DNA from: Symbiodinium natans
Lineage: Eukaryota; Sar; Dinophyceae; Suessiales; Symbiodiniaceae
Reading direction: 5' to 3'
Length of the DNA: 64,000 nt
Assembly: GCA_905221605.1 (NCBI GenBank)
Contig: CAJNDS010001258.1
Location: 233,220-297,219, forward strand
The notes beneath the pieces were generated by a model that was not told where the DNA came from, searched no databases, and saw nothing but the letters and a program-made list of their open reading frames with translations. The translations under genes and the position numbers were made by a program. Within the stretch, counting starts at the first letter, position 1, and each line of letters opens with the position of its first letter. Positions 18,310-29,600 of this stretch are shown here, in pieces.

Positions 18310-18745
18310 ACAGCGAACCAGGCTTGCTGCAGAGTCCGCATGCTTGCTGCAGGTGTGCAGGGTCTGCAGAACGTAGTAAGCAGCGCAGCCCGACCTTAAG
18401 AGCTACCTTGAAATCGCAAGGACTTGGAGCCTAAAGAGCCTGGAAAAGGATGCTTGTCTCCGGTCACAAGCCCTTGCGTGTGCCTCCAAGCCCCCAATGG
18501 CAATGTTGGATTCCGAAGGTCGGTCTAACACAACCAACGTGTTGCAACATTGCCTGGGGAAAGGGGATTTTCGACAACACTTATTGATTTAAGACAAGGT
18601 AGGTCCTTTGCTGGGGGTTTGGAGAAAGTGAAGCAAATCCAAACCCCAGAAAAAGACGGCAGACTTTTAGGGTTTAGGGTTTCAGAAAAATGCCCAAGTA
18701 TTGAAGACTGGAAACCATGCAGGCTGGGGAGAGGCAGGCAGCAGG
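18310..18745. repeat. Inverted copies of modules A and B
   Basis: 18,310-18,655 is module A inverted and 18,685-18,745 is module B inverted, joined here by about 30 bp that includes TTTAGGGTTTAGGG. In the 16-kb copy a GCAG-rich repeat lies between them. Confidence 0.85.
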
Positions 18746-19013
18746 TGACGGCGCGACAAAAAGGCAGAAGGCGCTGCAGGTTGAGACCATTGCTGCAGAG
18801 CGTGAACAAGGACCCAGCAACATCTTAAAGGATGACAAACTGAACTTAAAAAGCTTAAAAAGTGCCTAATGCGGCTTCAAAAAATGCTTGTTACCTTTGT
18901 GGCGTTAGCGTTTTTTTTCTTGGAAAATGCCGTAAAAAGGGTCCCCACGCGCAGCAAACGTAGGGTAATAAGGCCAGATCCGAAGACCGAGCAGAATTTT
19001 AGTCCAGGTTGTT

Positions 19014-19062
19014 TCTCACTCTCACTTTCATTTTCACTTTCACTTTTCACTGTCACTCTCAT

Positions 19063-19111
<49 letters not shown>

Positions 19112-19172
19112 CTCACTCTCACTCGCACTCTCACTCTCACTCTTACTCTTACTGTCACTCTCACTCTCACTT

Positions 19173-19243
<71 letters not shown>

Positions 19244-19251
19244 CTCATTCG

Positions 19252-19284
<33 letters not shown>

Positions 19285-19440
19285 CTCTCACTCTCACTCT
19301 CACTTTCAATTTCACTCTCACCTTCACTTCTCACTCTCACCTCTCACTCTCACCTCTCACTCTCACCTCTCACTCTCACCTCTCACTCTCACCTCTCACT
19401 CTCACCTCTCACTCTCACCTCTCACTCTCACTCTCACTCA

Positions 19441-19500
<60 letters not shown>

Positions 19501-19591
19501 CTCTCACTCTCACTCACTCTCACCCTCACCCTCACCCTCACCCTCGCTCTCGCTCTCGCTCTCGCTTTCGCTCTCGCTCTCGCTCTCGCTC
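19014..19591. repeat. CTCACT microsatellite, about 578 bp
   Basis: Hexamer CTCACT/CTCTCA units with interspersed TTTCAC and a block of 15-16-bp CACCTCTCACTCT higher-order units (about 19,328-19,430), ending in CGCTCT units. The Thr/Leu, Ser/His and Arg/Val frames across it are artefacts. Confidence 0.97.
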
Positions 19592-19599
19592 TAAGCACC

Positions 19600-21700
19600 C
19601 CGGCTCAGATCGGCTCCACTAGCAAAGCTTGTACATACCAACGGGTGCCGTATGACATGGCGTTTGCTGCGCGTGCGCTGGCGATGTGCATGGTGAGCAA
19701 TCTTCTGCACCTTGTCAGGTGCCTGCCCAGGTCTCCTGCCACAATGGAACACCAGGGTGCCTGACCCTTCCCGGGCCCCAAGAAGAAACCACGCAGAAGA
19801 TCACTGCCCTTCTGATGATTGCTTGGTGGCCCTGGCAGAAACCAATGCACAGCGAAAGCACGATGCAGTGCTCGGCCGAGGAAGCAATGCCAGACTCCGA
19901 CTTTTCAGAACCCAGGGAACTTCGAGTGGTTGACCTGCACTTCATGGACTGATTTCTTGTTGTGCCTGTCACGTCCCGCCTCTAGGAGCCCGCATCTGCT
20001 TAGGCATCTTCTTGGCGCTGCTCACGACGGCAACTGCAACGCATATGCACGGTGGTTCTCAGGAACGCAGCCGATCTGGGCCGTGCCCGGTCCCAAGTCC
20101 GAGCCTCACTTTTGTGTGCCCTCTTCGCAAACCTCCTGCCAGATGAGAGGTGCAAGAGTTGCCGGATACCCGACCTCAGGTCCGGTTCCTGTCCCACATG
20201 GTGCGAAGCTCCAAGATGGGCAATTCTACGTTATACCGCGCATCTTTGCAGCCTCAACCTGCTGCACTCGTTGCACCGATGTATCCACTCAAGGTCGTCC
20301 CTATCATCTTGGACGACGTCACGCCCCACTGCTGCGGTTTGGTCTGACCAATTGCTTAAGTTTGCTGTCTGCTGCGCATTTTTTGTCTGCAGCCGTTTAC
20401 AGGGCCCTGATTCGGCCTCCGGGGGAGCCGTATATCCACTGAGGTGGCACCCCCGAGGAGGCCAATTCTAGACTGTTGAGCATGTATGTGTAAGTCAGCA
20501 GATAAACCGCCGGGTCTTCGTGGATCCTCTCTTGCAGATGGAACTTCACAGTCAGTGTCAGACCCACAGCTACAAACAGATGTGCCGCTGCTTGGCCTCT
20601 CGTTTCTCAGCCTTCGTCTGTAGCTCGCTCTGCGTGCGGCGGCGGGTGCCGTCTGAACGAAAACAAGCTCTCGGCCCGACACGCCGTTTCATCGCCAGGC
20701 ACAGGGACACCAGGTGGTTCGTTGGGAAAGTAGGCTGATGTTGAGTGGACTGCTTTGCAGGGATACTACACCAGGGGCCGAGACTCGAGCAGGGTCACTG
20801 CCCCTCCTTTTTAGCACACCCTTCTAAATGCGCGGATGCTGCTCAGGAGCTGCTGCCTTCCTCAGCTTCAGCTGCTTCCGTTGGTGACCGGGGAATTTCG
20901 GCCCCCTCGGGGAGACCGTCGGCCCTCACGGGGAGTCCGCCTTGCACATGGTGGTGCACGGATGATAGGAAACCGGCTACAGGATGTCATCCTACATACT
21001 CCCGGTCTTTGAGTGAAAACTGTTGCGTATTGTGCTTTCAACTTGCTGACTCTTTCTGTGCTGCGAGTGATGCCGGATTCATGATCTGATTTGGCCTCTG
21101 CTCAGAGCTAGGCCCGTACAGAAACATAGTTACCAGCACCGCTCGGGCTCATAATTTTTTTCAAAAGTTCGGCGTGTCGCCAATGCCGCGCATGGAACCA
21201 GGAGACGGTTCTGCGAATGCAAAGTCAAAAAGTCGCTCTCACTCTCGCTCTCGCTCTCGTTCTCGCTCTCTCTCGCTCTCACTCTCATCACACTCCTCAC
21301 ACACTCACAGACACTCTGTCTCTCTCTCACACGCAAGCACTTGCTGCTCCAAAACATGCGTCTGTTTGGCTCTAGCAAAGACCAGGGTCGATGGCACTGA
21401 ATTAAAAATGCTGTAAGGTGCTCGGCAACAGCTGATTCGCTAGGAGCACAAGTCGCCCCGGCACAGCACATATCCCCGCCGCCCAAAGCGCAAACCTGCC
21501 AAAAGCTTTCATTGTGCAAGGTCGACTGCGCAACCGCAGAAAACGTTGAAGCCACGTTGGTCAACTTCCCACAGCTTGAAGCGTGACTCCTATCCACAGA
21601 AAGCACTAACAAAGACCTGCAGCTCAACTGGCGGTGGACCAGAGTCGCCTGAGTGTAGCAGTCTGGAAAGCGCGGAATTGAACCCAAAAATAAAAGAATA
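19600..21700. other. Spacer segment with overlapping open frames
   Basis: No telomere-like arrays. Several overlapping plus frames (207 codons at 19,819-20,442; 139 at 20,052-20,471) and a minus frame (185 codons at 21,130-21,687) compete. None has clear splice signals or recognisable domains, so I do not call a gene. A CGCTCT-type microsatellite sits at about 21,236-21,330. Confidence 0.5.
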
Positions 21701-21785
21701 AAGAATTCACGACCCCGAAACTGGGGTCGCCAAACGGCCCCAATTTTGGGGTCGCGGTTTCACCCCTCCAATTCAATTCCAAATT

Positions 21786-22437
21786 GTGCTGCGGGAGCTG
21801 GGTCCATTTCGCGGCACCATTTTTGGGACCGCGAGACGGCCCAGTTTTCTGGCACCGAATTTGAGCCTGTGGGCCCAAGCAACCGGATCTCGTTGGCTGC
21901 TTGTTCTAGTAACTTTGGGCAGCGTCGCGCTGAGCGCACGGGGGCTTGTCCGAAGCAGCTGCACGCTCGTCTTTGTATGCTGCAGTGAGGCAGAACTGCA
22001 ACTGTGGAGGTCCGTCCTGGCGAACGACTTCAAGCACTCAGCGTGGAAGGATCAATTACTGAGAACCACGACCTCCGCAGGCAGCTTTCTTGTGGAAGCG
22101 ATCAGCATGAAAAAAACGTGCACAGTTCCTTGGCCAAGGAAGAGACGCCGGCACCTGAAGCTGGCCTGCTGGAGCAGGGGCACGACCCCGAGCAGGTCAA
22201 CCTCGACTCGATTGGGCGGGAAGAATGGTGGAAAGTGAAGTTTTGGAACTCCTTGTCGTTCAAACTCTTCATCATGTCGGACATGTTCTCCTGGATGTCA
22301 ACACCATTTGGACGCTTCTAATCTCCGACAGCGGTTTGCCTTGGTCCTTACCATATCATTCAGTTGGGGAGAGCAATGACATGGGAATCATGCACTCTGA
22401 CTTGATGCGTCTCATTTACGAGGAGCAAGGCTTCTAA
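21786..22437 (+). pseudogene. Plus-strand coding stretch in three frames
   Basis: Frame 1 (from 21,786) includes a hydrophobic segment (WLLVLVTLGSVALSARGL) and EAELQLWRSVLANDFKHS. Frame 2 takes over near 22,060 (KEETPAPEAGLLEQGHD, then SIGREEWWKVKFWNSLSFK). Frame 3 takes over near 22,310 (LPYHSVGESNDMGI to YEEQGF) and stops at TAA 22,437. All three parts look coding, so either two tiny introns or two frameshifts are present. It is on the same strand as, and upstream of, gene R. Family unknown. Confidence 0.45.
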
Positions 22438-22799
22438 CGGCTTACAGTCTCAAGTTCTGTGTCGAGACTGCCAGGCTGGCAAGAGCACCACGAACCACGT
22501 TTTCCGGTTGTTCCCATCAGAGCAGAAACCCGGAGCAGCGACGGCGAATGACAGCGAGTGCTTCGTTATGCTTCGCTAGTGCCGGTTATTGCCATTCGGG
22601 AGACGGGGCAGGGCGGGGGGCAGACAGTTGACGACGGAGTTGGAGTGAACTCAGTGGTGCGAGTAGAAACAGTACATGTAGATTGTAGTAGTCTTAGTAG
22701 AAGTCGTCGTATTAGTAAAAGCTGAGGTTTTTGCACCAGCAGATTGACCTGCATATGTCCCCGGCTGAAGACATCCAGGGATGCTAGGGAGCACGTCAG

Positions 22800-23013
22800 G
22801 TGCTGCCATCAGCCCGGGCAGCTTCCTCAAAGAGGAAGGAAGCCGGCACATGCATAAACGTGCGAACTACGAAAAGCTTTCGGAGGTTTTTCGTGCCGCT
22901 TGCCAGTTATCACCATGCGACCATGTATGTGCTTTTTCAGCGATTGATGAGGGGTCGGGCTCCATTGAAGGTTTTTGCTGATCATTGTTCTACTGAGTAT
23001 TACCGACTGCAGG
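22800..23013 (+). CDS. Candidate exon upstream of gene R
   Basis: Follows CGTCAG|GTGCTG. One frame gives FRRFFVPLASYHHATMYVLF and a possible CTGCAG|GTCC donor near 23,013; another frame is open for 66 codons. It lies at the inner boundary of the right arm. Confidence 0.35.
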
Positions 23014-23341
23014 TCCTATTCTCCTAAACATGTCCAAGAAAAGAATCAAAAACACACTTTTCTCGACTGAGGTTAGGGGGCTCAAGCCCCAGTGGGAAGC
23101 CTCCCGGAAGGGAAGTCCCGGAAGGGAAGTGCAGCACTGGCAGGGGTTATCTAGGAGAACAACGTGATACTCCCATGTTTCCCTCTTGCTTTACACTGTT
23201 GTTGTCATTATTGTTATATCTGGCATCTAGACCATCTTTGAAACCATGTGCAACATTTTCGCAATCATGCTTGAAAAAGTGGGTTGTAACATATTTTCTT
23301 AAAGGACTGGGGGCTTGTCCCCGCCAAGTGCTTCTTTCAGC

Positions 23342-23749
23342 ATGACACTGCAGTCCACGGTTAGCGGCGCCTCGGTTGCCTCCGTCTTCGTCGTCGGCGC
23401 CGTGCATTGGCTTCTCTGTGGGAGCGACGTCCGTCTGCTCTTCCGCAAGATCTCTAATGGCTGCCGCTCTGGGCAACGGGAGCCGCCCGCTGAGAAGCTG
23501 CGGGTCGATGGCGCTATGGAGCGCCTCGTCGAAAGCAACTTTGTGATTGCAAGCCGGATCCTCCAGCATGCTCTTCCATTCACCGTGATCGCCTTGATGC
23601 AGGCCAGGTTGTTTAGAGGGGGGAGTCCGAGTCGGATGCGCCGCGGTGATCCACGGTGCTTCATGGAAGGGAGATGTCAGCTCTGTGCAGTCCTCGCGAA
23701 CCAAGCAAGCCACCTCAAAAGCATTCAACAACCCCAAGATCCCCCCTAA
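23342..23749 (+). CDS. Gene R exon 1, hydrophobic start
   Basis: Acceptor-like TTTCAG|CATGACACTG, then MTLQSTVSGASVASVF and a hydrophobic stretch (VVGAVHWLLCG). The likely donor is AGGCCAG|GTTGTT at 23,608, although the frame stays open to 23,749. The ATG at 23,342 may be the true start or an internal Met. Confidence 0.6.
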   Translation: MTLQSTVSGASVASVFVVGAVHWLLCGSDVRLLFRKISNGCRSGQREPPAEKLRVDGAMERLVESNFVIASRILQHALPFTVIALMQARLFRGGSPSRMRRGDPRCFMEGRCQLCAVLANQASHLKSIQQPQDPP

Positions 23750-26617
23750 CAGGCCCAAGACATCGCGGAAGTCGCCTGGAACTCCCTGTCAGGAGGGCTC
23801 AGGTATGATCTTCGTGGTTGCCACCCTGATCTGCTACGCGACGCACGTCCTGGTGGCCAAGGGCTGGGTCCGCATGCCGGCCAGCAAGCTGAAGCCCTGG
23901 TGCCGCCTGATCTACGCGCCGCGGCTGGCTAGACATCCCCGGAGGCCTAAGGCTTAAGCCCGTGCTACTAGTAGGGTTGAGGGTCGAGGAGTTTTTAGGG
24001 TTTAGGGTTTAGGGTTAAGGGTTTTTGCAGTTTTGGGTTAGGGTTGAGGGCCTAAGCCCTATAGCTTCCAGGGAGATAAGTAAGAAGATTTTCTGTAGTT
24101 CCCGACGTCCCCCTCTCGCCTTTTTCAGGCAGGAGCGCGGAGTTTGGTGACAGTCTTCTCTTCTGAACCCTCTTCCGGTCATGTCGGCCATATTCCTCGT
24201 CAGGGGACCCCTAAACCTAAACCCTAAACCCGAAGCCCCAAACCCTAAACCCTAAACCCTAAACCCTAAACCCTAAACCCTAAACCCTAAACCCTAAACC
24301 CTAAACCCTAAACCCTAAACCTTAAACCCTAAACCCTAAACCCTAAACCCCCAAGGTCATGGGAGCAGCTGGTGCCTTCGAGATGCGCCGCACGCAAGGC
24401 CCAGAAGTTGCCATGGTGCAAAGCTTCCACGCGGCAGGGCGGATGGTGTCGCCGGGACGCGATCCGGGTTTAGGTGTAGGGTTTAGGTTTAGGGTTTAGG
24501 GTTTAGGGTTTAGGGTTTAGGGTTTAGGGTTTAGGGTTTAGGGTTTAGGGTTTAGGGTTTAGTTCACTCTGCATTGTACCCAGCATCCTTGAGAGCATTG
24601 TTTCCGATTTCAGCCTCTCCGTCAACCAAGACTCTAGTCCGAAAAACGCTCTAGCTGAGGTTGGTTGTGGCGTTTGTCGACAGCCGGCTCCACATTCCAC
24701 ACCAGGTTGCCCTCTCGTGTGCGGAGGTGCTGTGGTCCCAAGAACTGAAAAGGCTTAGGATTCAGGGATTTAGGCCCAAGACCTAAAAGCCCAAAACCTC
24801 CAAACCCTCAACCCTAAGACGAAGCCACGCCCCAGGTGCTCTTCTACACCATGGAGCACGGGTGCACACAAGCGGCGCTAGCCCTGGCTGTTGGACAGGC
24901 CTGCCTGCTCTGTGTCATCATCGCCCCTTTGCCTGCATGTTGGAGGGCTTGAGGAGCACCTTCAGCCTCCGAGGGTTCGATGTGACCGTCCTTCGATTCC
25001 CCAACCCGCCCCCCCTCCCCCCCCCTGCGCTGAAGGCGCTGAGTCTGATGCTGGAGTCCTACCTCCGTGACAACTTCACCGCACAGTTCAAGTCTGCAGA
25101 TGCCGAGGCGTCATGGGTCGGGTTTAGAGGTTGAGATTCCCTTCCAAGAGAGGTTTTCAATCTGACCATTCACTTCTAGTGCTGAACGGGGAAGTTTGGT
25201 TTAGGGCTCTTGGGGTTCAGGGCTGAGGGAAAGCGGGAGCGGGTATAGGTGCTGTTGTGGCGGGCATGTGCGGAGAATGCACTGGGATGAGTGAGTTTGG
25301 CTCTTGGCACGAGTGCATGTTAGGGTTCAGGGTTCAGGGTGGGTTCTTGGTCTCAAGTGGCCAACACCCTCAACACCCATCCCAAACCCGAAGCCCAGAA
25401 CCCTAAATCTCGCAGGTCATGATCCGCGGGTTCCGCCAGATGCTGCAGGGAGTCTGCGATGGGGAGGCGTGACTGCCGGCTAAGGGGTGTGGGGGAAATT
25501 GAACATTGCACTGTACTAGGGTCTTGGGTGTCGCACTTGTCTAAGGTTATTTACATGGGCCCGTAATATGGTCCTTTACTTCCTTTAAAGGGTTGTGAAG
25601 TATGGGCCCTTGGGTTGGGCAGGGTGTATAAGGGGTAGAAAAGGGGTCACCATGAAACCACCCTGATCCCTGACTAATCCCTCAGCCCCCTCTTGGTAGC
25701 ACGGACCACGTCTACGTCTGGGGCAGGTGAAGCCCTACTAAGCCCAGATGACCACTAGAATTCTAAACGACCCTAAACCCCCCCAAACCCAAAAAACCTT
25801 AAACCCTAAACCCTGAACCCCGAACCCTAAGGTGCTCCTGGACGGTGGCCTCCGAATCCAGGGCGAAAGCCCGAGCCTTCGCCGACTTCTTATGACCACC
25901 GCCGCGGTCGACGGGCGCTCTTTCCAGGAGAGCGGGGGGGTTCAGGGTTTAGGGTTCAGGGTTCAGGGAGGGTTTAGGGTCTAGCTAAGGGCGCACTTTG
26001 AAGAATCTAGGAGGATGGGGGGCATGGGGTGGGGTGGGGTGGGGTGGGGTGGGGTGGGGTGGGGTGGGGTGGTGTTTGAGAAGTTTTGGGGGTTGAGGGC
26101 TTCGGGTTTCAGCAGCGCAAAGCCGTCACACCTTCATTGTGGTCCTCGTCCTCTTCCTTGTCTCGCCTCCGGAGCGAGGGAGAGAGCGAGAGAGAGCGAG
26201 CGAGAGAGAGCGAGCGAGAGAGAGCGAGCGAGAGAGAGCGAGCGAGAGAGAGGGAGAGAGAGTGAAGCAAAAACCAGACTGCGGGCTTGAGAGAAGTTTC
26301 ACGGAAACACGGACCGCGGGCGTGCACTGCGCGCGCAAGAAGAAGAAGCAGAAGCAGAAGAAGAAGAAGAAGAAGAAGAAGAAGAAGAAGAAGAAGAAGA
26401 AGAAGAAGAAGAAGAAGAAGAAGAAGAAGAAGAAGAAGAAGAAGAAGAAGAAGAAGAAGAAGAAGAAGAAGAAGAAGAAGAAGAAGAAAAAGAAGAAGAA
26501 GAAGAAGAAGAAGAAAAAGAAGAAGAAGAAGAAGAAGAAGAAGAAGAAGAAGAAGAAGAAGAAGAAGAAGAAGAAGAAGAAGAAGAAGAAGAAGAAGAAG
26601 AAGAAGAAGAAGAAGAA

Positions 26618-26665
<48 letters not shown>

Positions 26666-29600
26666 AAGAAGAAGAAGAAGAAGAAGAAGAAGAAGAAGAA
26701 GAAGAAGAAGAAGAAGAAGAAGAAGAAGAAGAAGAAGAAGAAGAAGAAGAAGAAGAAGAAGAAGAAGAAGAAGAAGAAGAAGAAGAAGAAGAAGAAGAAG
26801 AAGAATAAGAAGAAGAAGAAGAAGTGCCTGCTGTCATATGCAACCGCACGCCGTAGGTCTTCTTGACCGTAGCTCTCTCTTGCCCTGAAGCAGTAGCTCA
26901 GGAACTGGATGACATGCTCCTTTAGAGCGCATCTCCATGCCAAATCAGTCGCATGAAAGCCGCACTTGAACTGCTTCACGGGCCTACTTAAACTCTTTGT
27001 CGAGGCATCCACTTGTTTTGCTCGTTTCGGTTCTTGAGGTGACCTCCCCTTTTCGTGCTTGTCGGAAGACTCGCCATGCGAGATTCCTCCGCAAGGTCCT
27101 GAACATATGAATGATCCAAAGAGCGAGAGGACGAGAATGCAGGAACGAGCAAACGAATGAAGGTTTTGGTTACTGCGGTTGTTGCTGTTCTGGCCGAGTC
27201 CGAGTTGCTCTCCTAAACCCTAAACCCTAAACCCTAAACCCTAAACCCTAAACCCTAAACCCTAAACCCTAAACCCTAAACCCTAAACCCTAAACCCTAA
27301 ACCCTAAACCCTAAACCCTAAACCCTAAACAACCCTAAACCCCAAACCCCAAACCCCAAACCCTAAACCCTAAACCCTAAACCCTAAACCCTAAACCCTA
27401 AACCCTAGACCCTAAACCCTAAACCCTAAACCCTAAACTCTAAACCCTAAACCCTACCTGAAAACTCCCGAGCTACCGTTTCGAGGAGCTTCTGGAGGAC
27501 GATCATCAGCAGAGGAGCCGCTTCCAGGACTTCATCGCAAGGCCGTTGTCCCCAGCTTCGGGGGTTCCCCCCCCTTAGGGTTTAGGGTTTATGGGTTAAG
27601 GTTTAGGGTCTAGGGGTTAGGGTTCCCCCACTAACCCACCCACCCACATGCTCGAATCTAGCATGCCGAACAGAGTTTAGGGTTTTCGGGTTTCGGGTTT
27701 CGGCTACAAATAGGAGCGGGTTCTTGGAGAACCATGAGAACCCCAAGGTCGGCTGAAGCCGTTTCAAGGCAGTCCGGAGCGACCCCGCCTTGCCTCCGGG
27801 TGTCCCTGCAAAGCAAGAGCGGCCCGCGCGTCGCTGTGGACATCTTCCATGTGGTGCTCCCAGGCATCTGGGTCATGGTTGAGTTGATGGATACTAGAAC
27901 CCACCCCCAAAATAACAGAAAAGGATCATGTTTCATACTCTCCCGAGTATGGTTCAGGCATGCACGGCTCGGATGCCTACCATCTTCTCGCCTTCCGCCA
28001 AGACACGGAGCGAGAGAACGTACCGGATGCACAGCCGATCCCGGAGCAGGTCTTCAGGAGTCTGAGAAATGCGAGCGGCAGGCGCTCCCGCCCCCGTTCG
28101 GCCCGGTCCGCCTCGAGCACGGCCTCAAGGGCCTCGAGCTCGGAGTCGCTGCTGCCGACCTTTCCGCATCTTTCCGAGATGATGCTCCTGGTCGACGCCT
28201 CCCAAGCGCAGCACGAGGTCCGGCAGGTGAATCTGACGTATGCAAATGCCTCCGAGCAGGCCGAGATGCCCAGCTTGCGCAAGTTCATCCGCCCCACCGA
28301 TTGGGAGACGGTCCGCTCCAGCGTGAAGCGCGTTGCGAGCGCGGCGGCGGAGAACCCGTTGAAGGTGATGAAGCCAGTGTACTTCAAGATACCGCTGTGG
28401 TTCAGGATGCTCGACCAGCCATCCCAGTTCATGATGGCCAGAAAGGCCAAGCTGCTCCCGCATTGGTGGTCCAGTAACGAGTCCAGTAGCCCCAGCAGTC
28501 CAAGCAGTTCCAGCAGCTCGAGTGGGGAGCCATCAGAGCAAGACCCCGTGCCTCGACCTTCTTCCCGCAGCGCGTTGAATGACCCGTCTGTTGCTTCTGA
28601 TCATATAGGGGGGGCCTGAACCCTCATACCTTAAACCCCAAATCCGGAACCCCAAACCCCAAACTCTAAACCCGAAACCCTAACCCTGGAACCCAAAGAG
28701 TTTCCTTCCGAGAGAAAAAGGTGAATCAGTGGCCGGCGCGGAACACTGCTACATCCGGACAGCCTAAGGAGAAGAAGCCCGTCAGCCTGTGGTTCCTTGG
28801 GCCATGTGGGGGTTCTGATCAGGGATCTGGGATACTACTTCTTGTTTTTTTTTTTCTCCCTGTTCTAGGACTTTCAGGGTTTATTTTGGGCTTTAAGCAA
28901 GGGTTTACTTCGGGTTGTAAGGATCTCGTGTTGGGGGTTTTGCATTTTGTCATTCTGAGGCTCCTGCAGCTGACCACAGCAGCCCTCAGCCCGTAGAATC
29001 CCAAAAAAGGAGTGTTCGTATAAGGTTCCTAGCAACAACCCCTGGCAAACCCGAGACCTTAAACCCCTCAGCACGCAACCCGAAACCTTTGACCCGAAAC
29101 CGAACCCCCCCCCCAAGAAACCCCCAAAACCCTAAACCCAAAACCCAAAACCCTAAACCCTAAACCCTAAACCTTAAACCCTAAACCTCAATGCCCCCGA
29201 GGCTGTGTCTGACAGACCTGGTGGCTGCCCCGGTTTCCGTGCGGGCGCCGGCTGAACTGGACCCCCGGGCTTAGGGTTTAGGCTTTAGGGTTTAGGGGTT
29301 CAGGGTTTAGGGCCTTTAGGGTTTAGGGTTCAGCATCTCAAGTTCGAGCATTTACTAGGCCAGCAGTGTGTCTAGGCGCCCAAAGAATCCCATACCATTA
29401 AGAAAATAGAAGGTTCATTATTTTCTCTTCGGATGCACCAATACACAAAACAATCACGCCGTAGTACCAAGCACTTAACGCAAGCCTCGCCAGCTTGAAA
29501 CCCTAAACACCAGGCCTTGAGGCCCTGAAACCTTGAACACCAGGCCTTGAGGCCCTGAAACCTTAACAACACCAGGCCGTGAGCCCGTGAAACCCTAAAC

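Larger units (their letters stand above)
12216..23029. other. Spacer between the inverted arms
   Basis: Unlike the arms, this 10.8 kb has very few telomere-like arrays (short ones near 13,340-13,378 and 18,110). It contains a broken minus-strand coding stretch at its left end, a broken plus-strand coding stretch at its right end, internal inverted modules (15,806-16,403 and 18,310-18,745), 65-bp repeats and a CTCACT array. Stretches such as 13.4-14.4 kb, 15.0-15.8 kb and 19.6-21.7 kb hold overlapping open frames, but none that I can call with confidence. Confidence 0.75.

Noticed and set aside
19014-19591. Open frames of up to 251 codons rich in Thr/Leu, Ser/His or Arg/Val
   Set aside because: They are produced by the CTCACT hexamer array, which has no stops in several frames on both strands.
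26299-27012. Open frames of 173-249 codons made of poly-Lys, poly-Arg, poly-Glu, poly-Ser, poly-Leu or poly-Phe
   Set aside because: They are read-through of the GAA array. Only the short flank near 26,880-27,012 has mixed composition and is noted separately.
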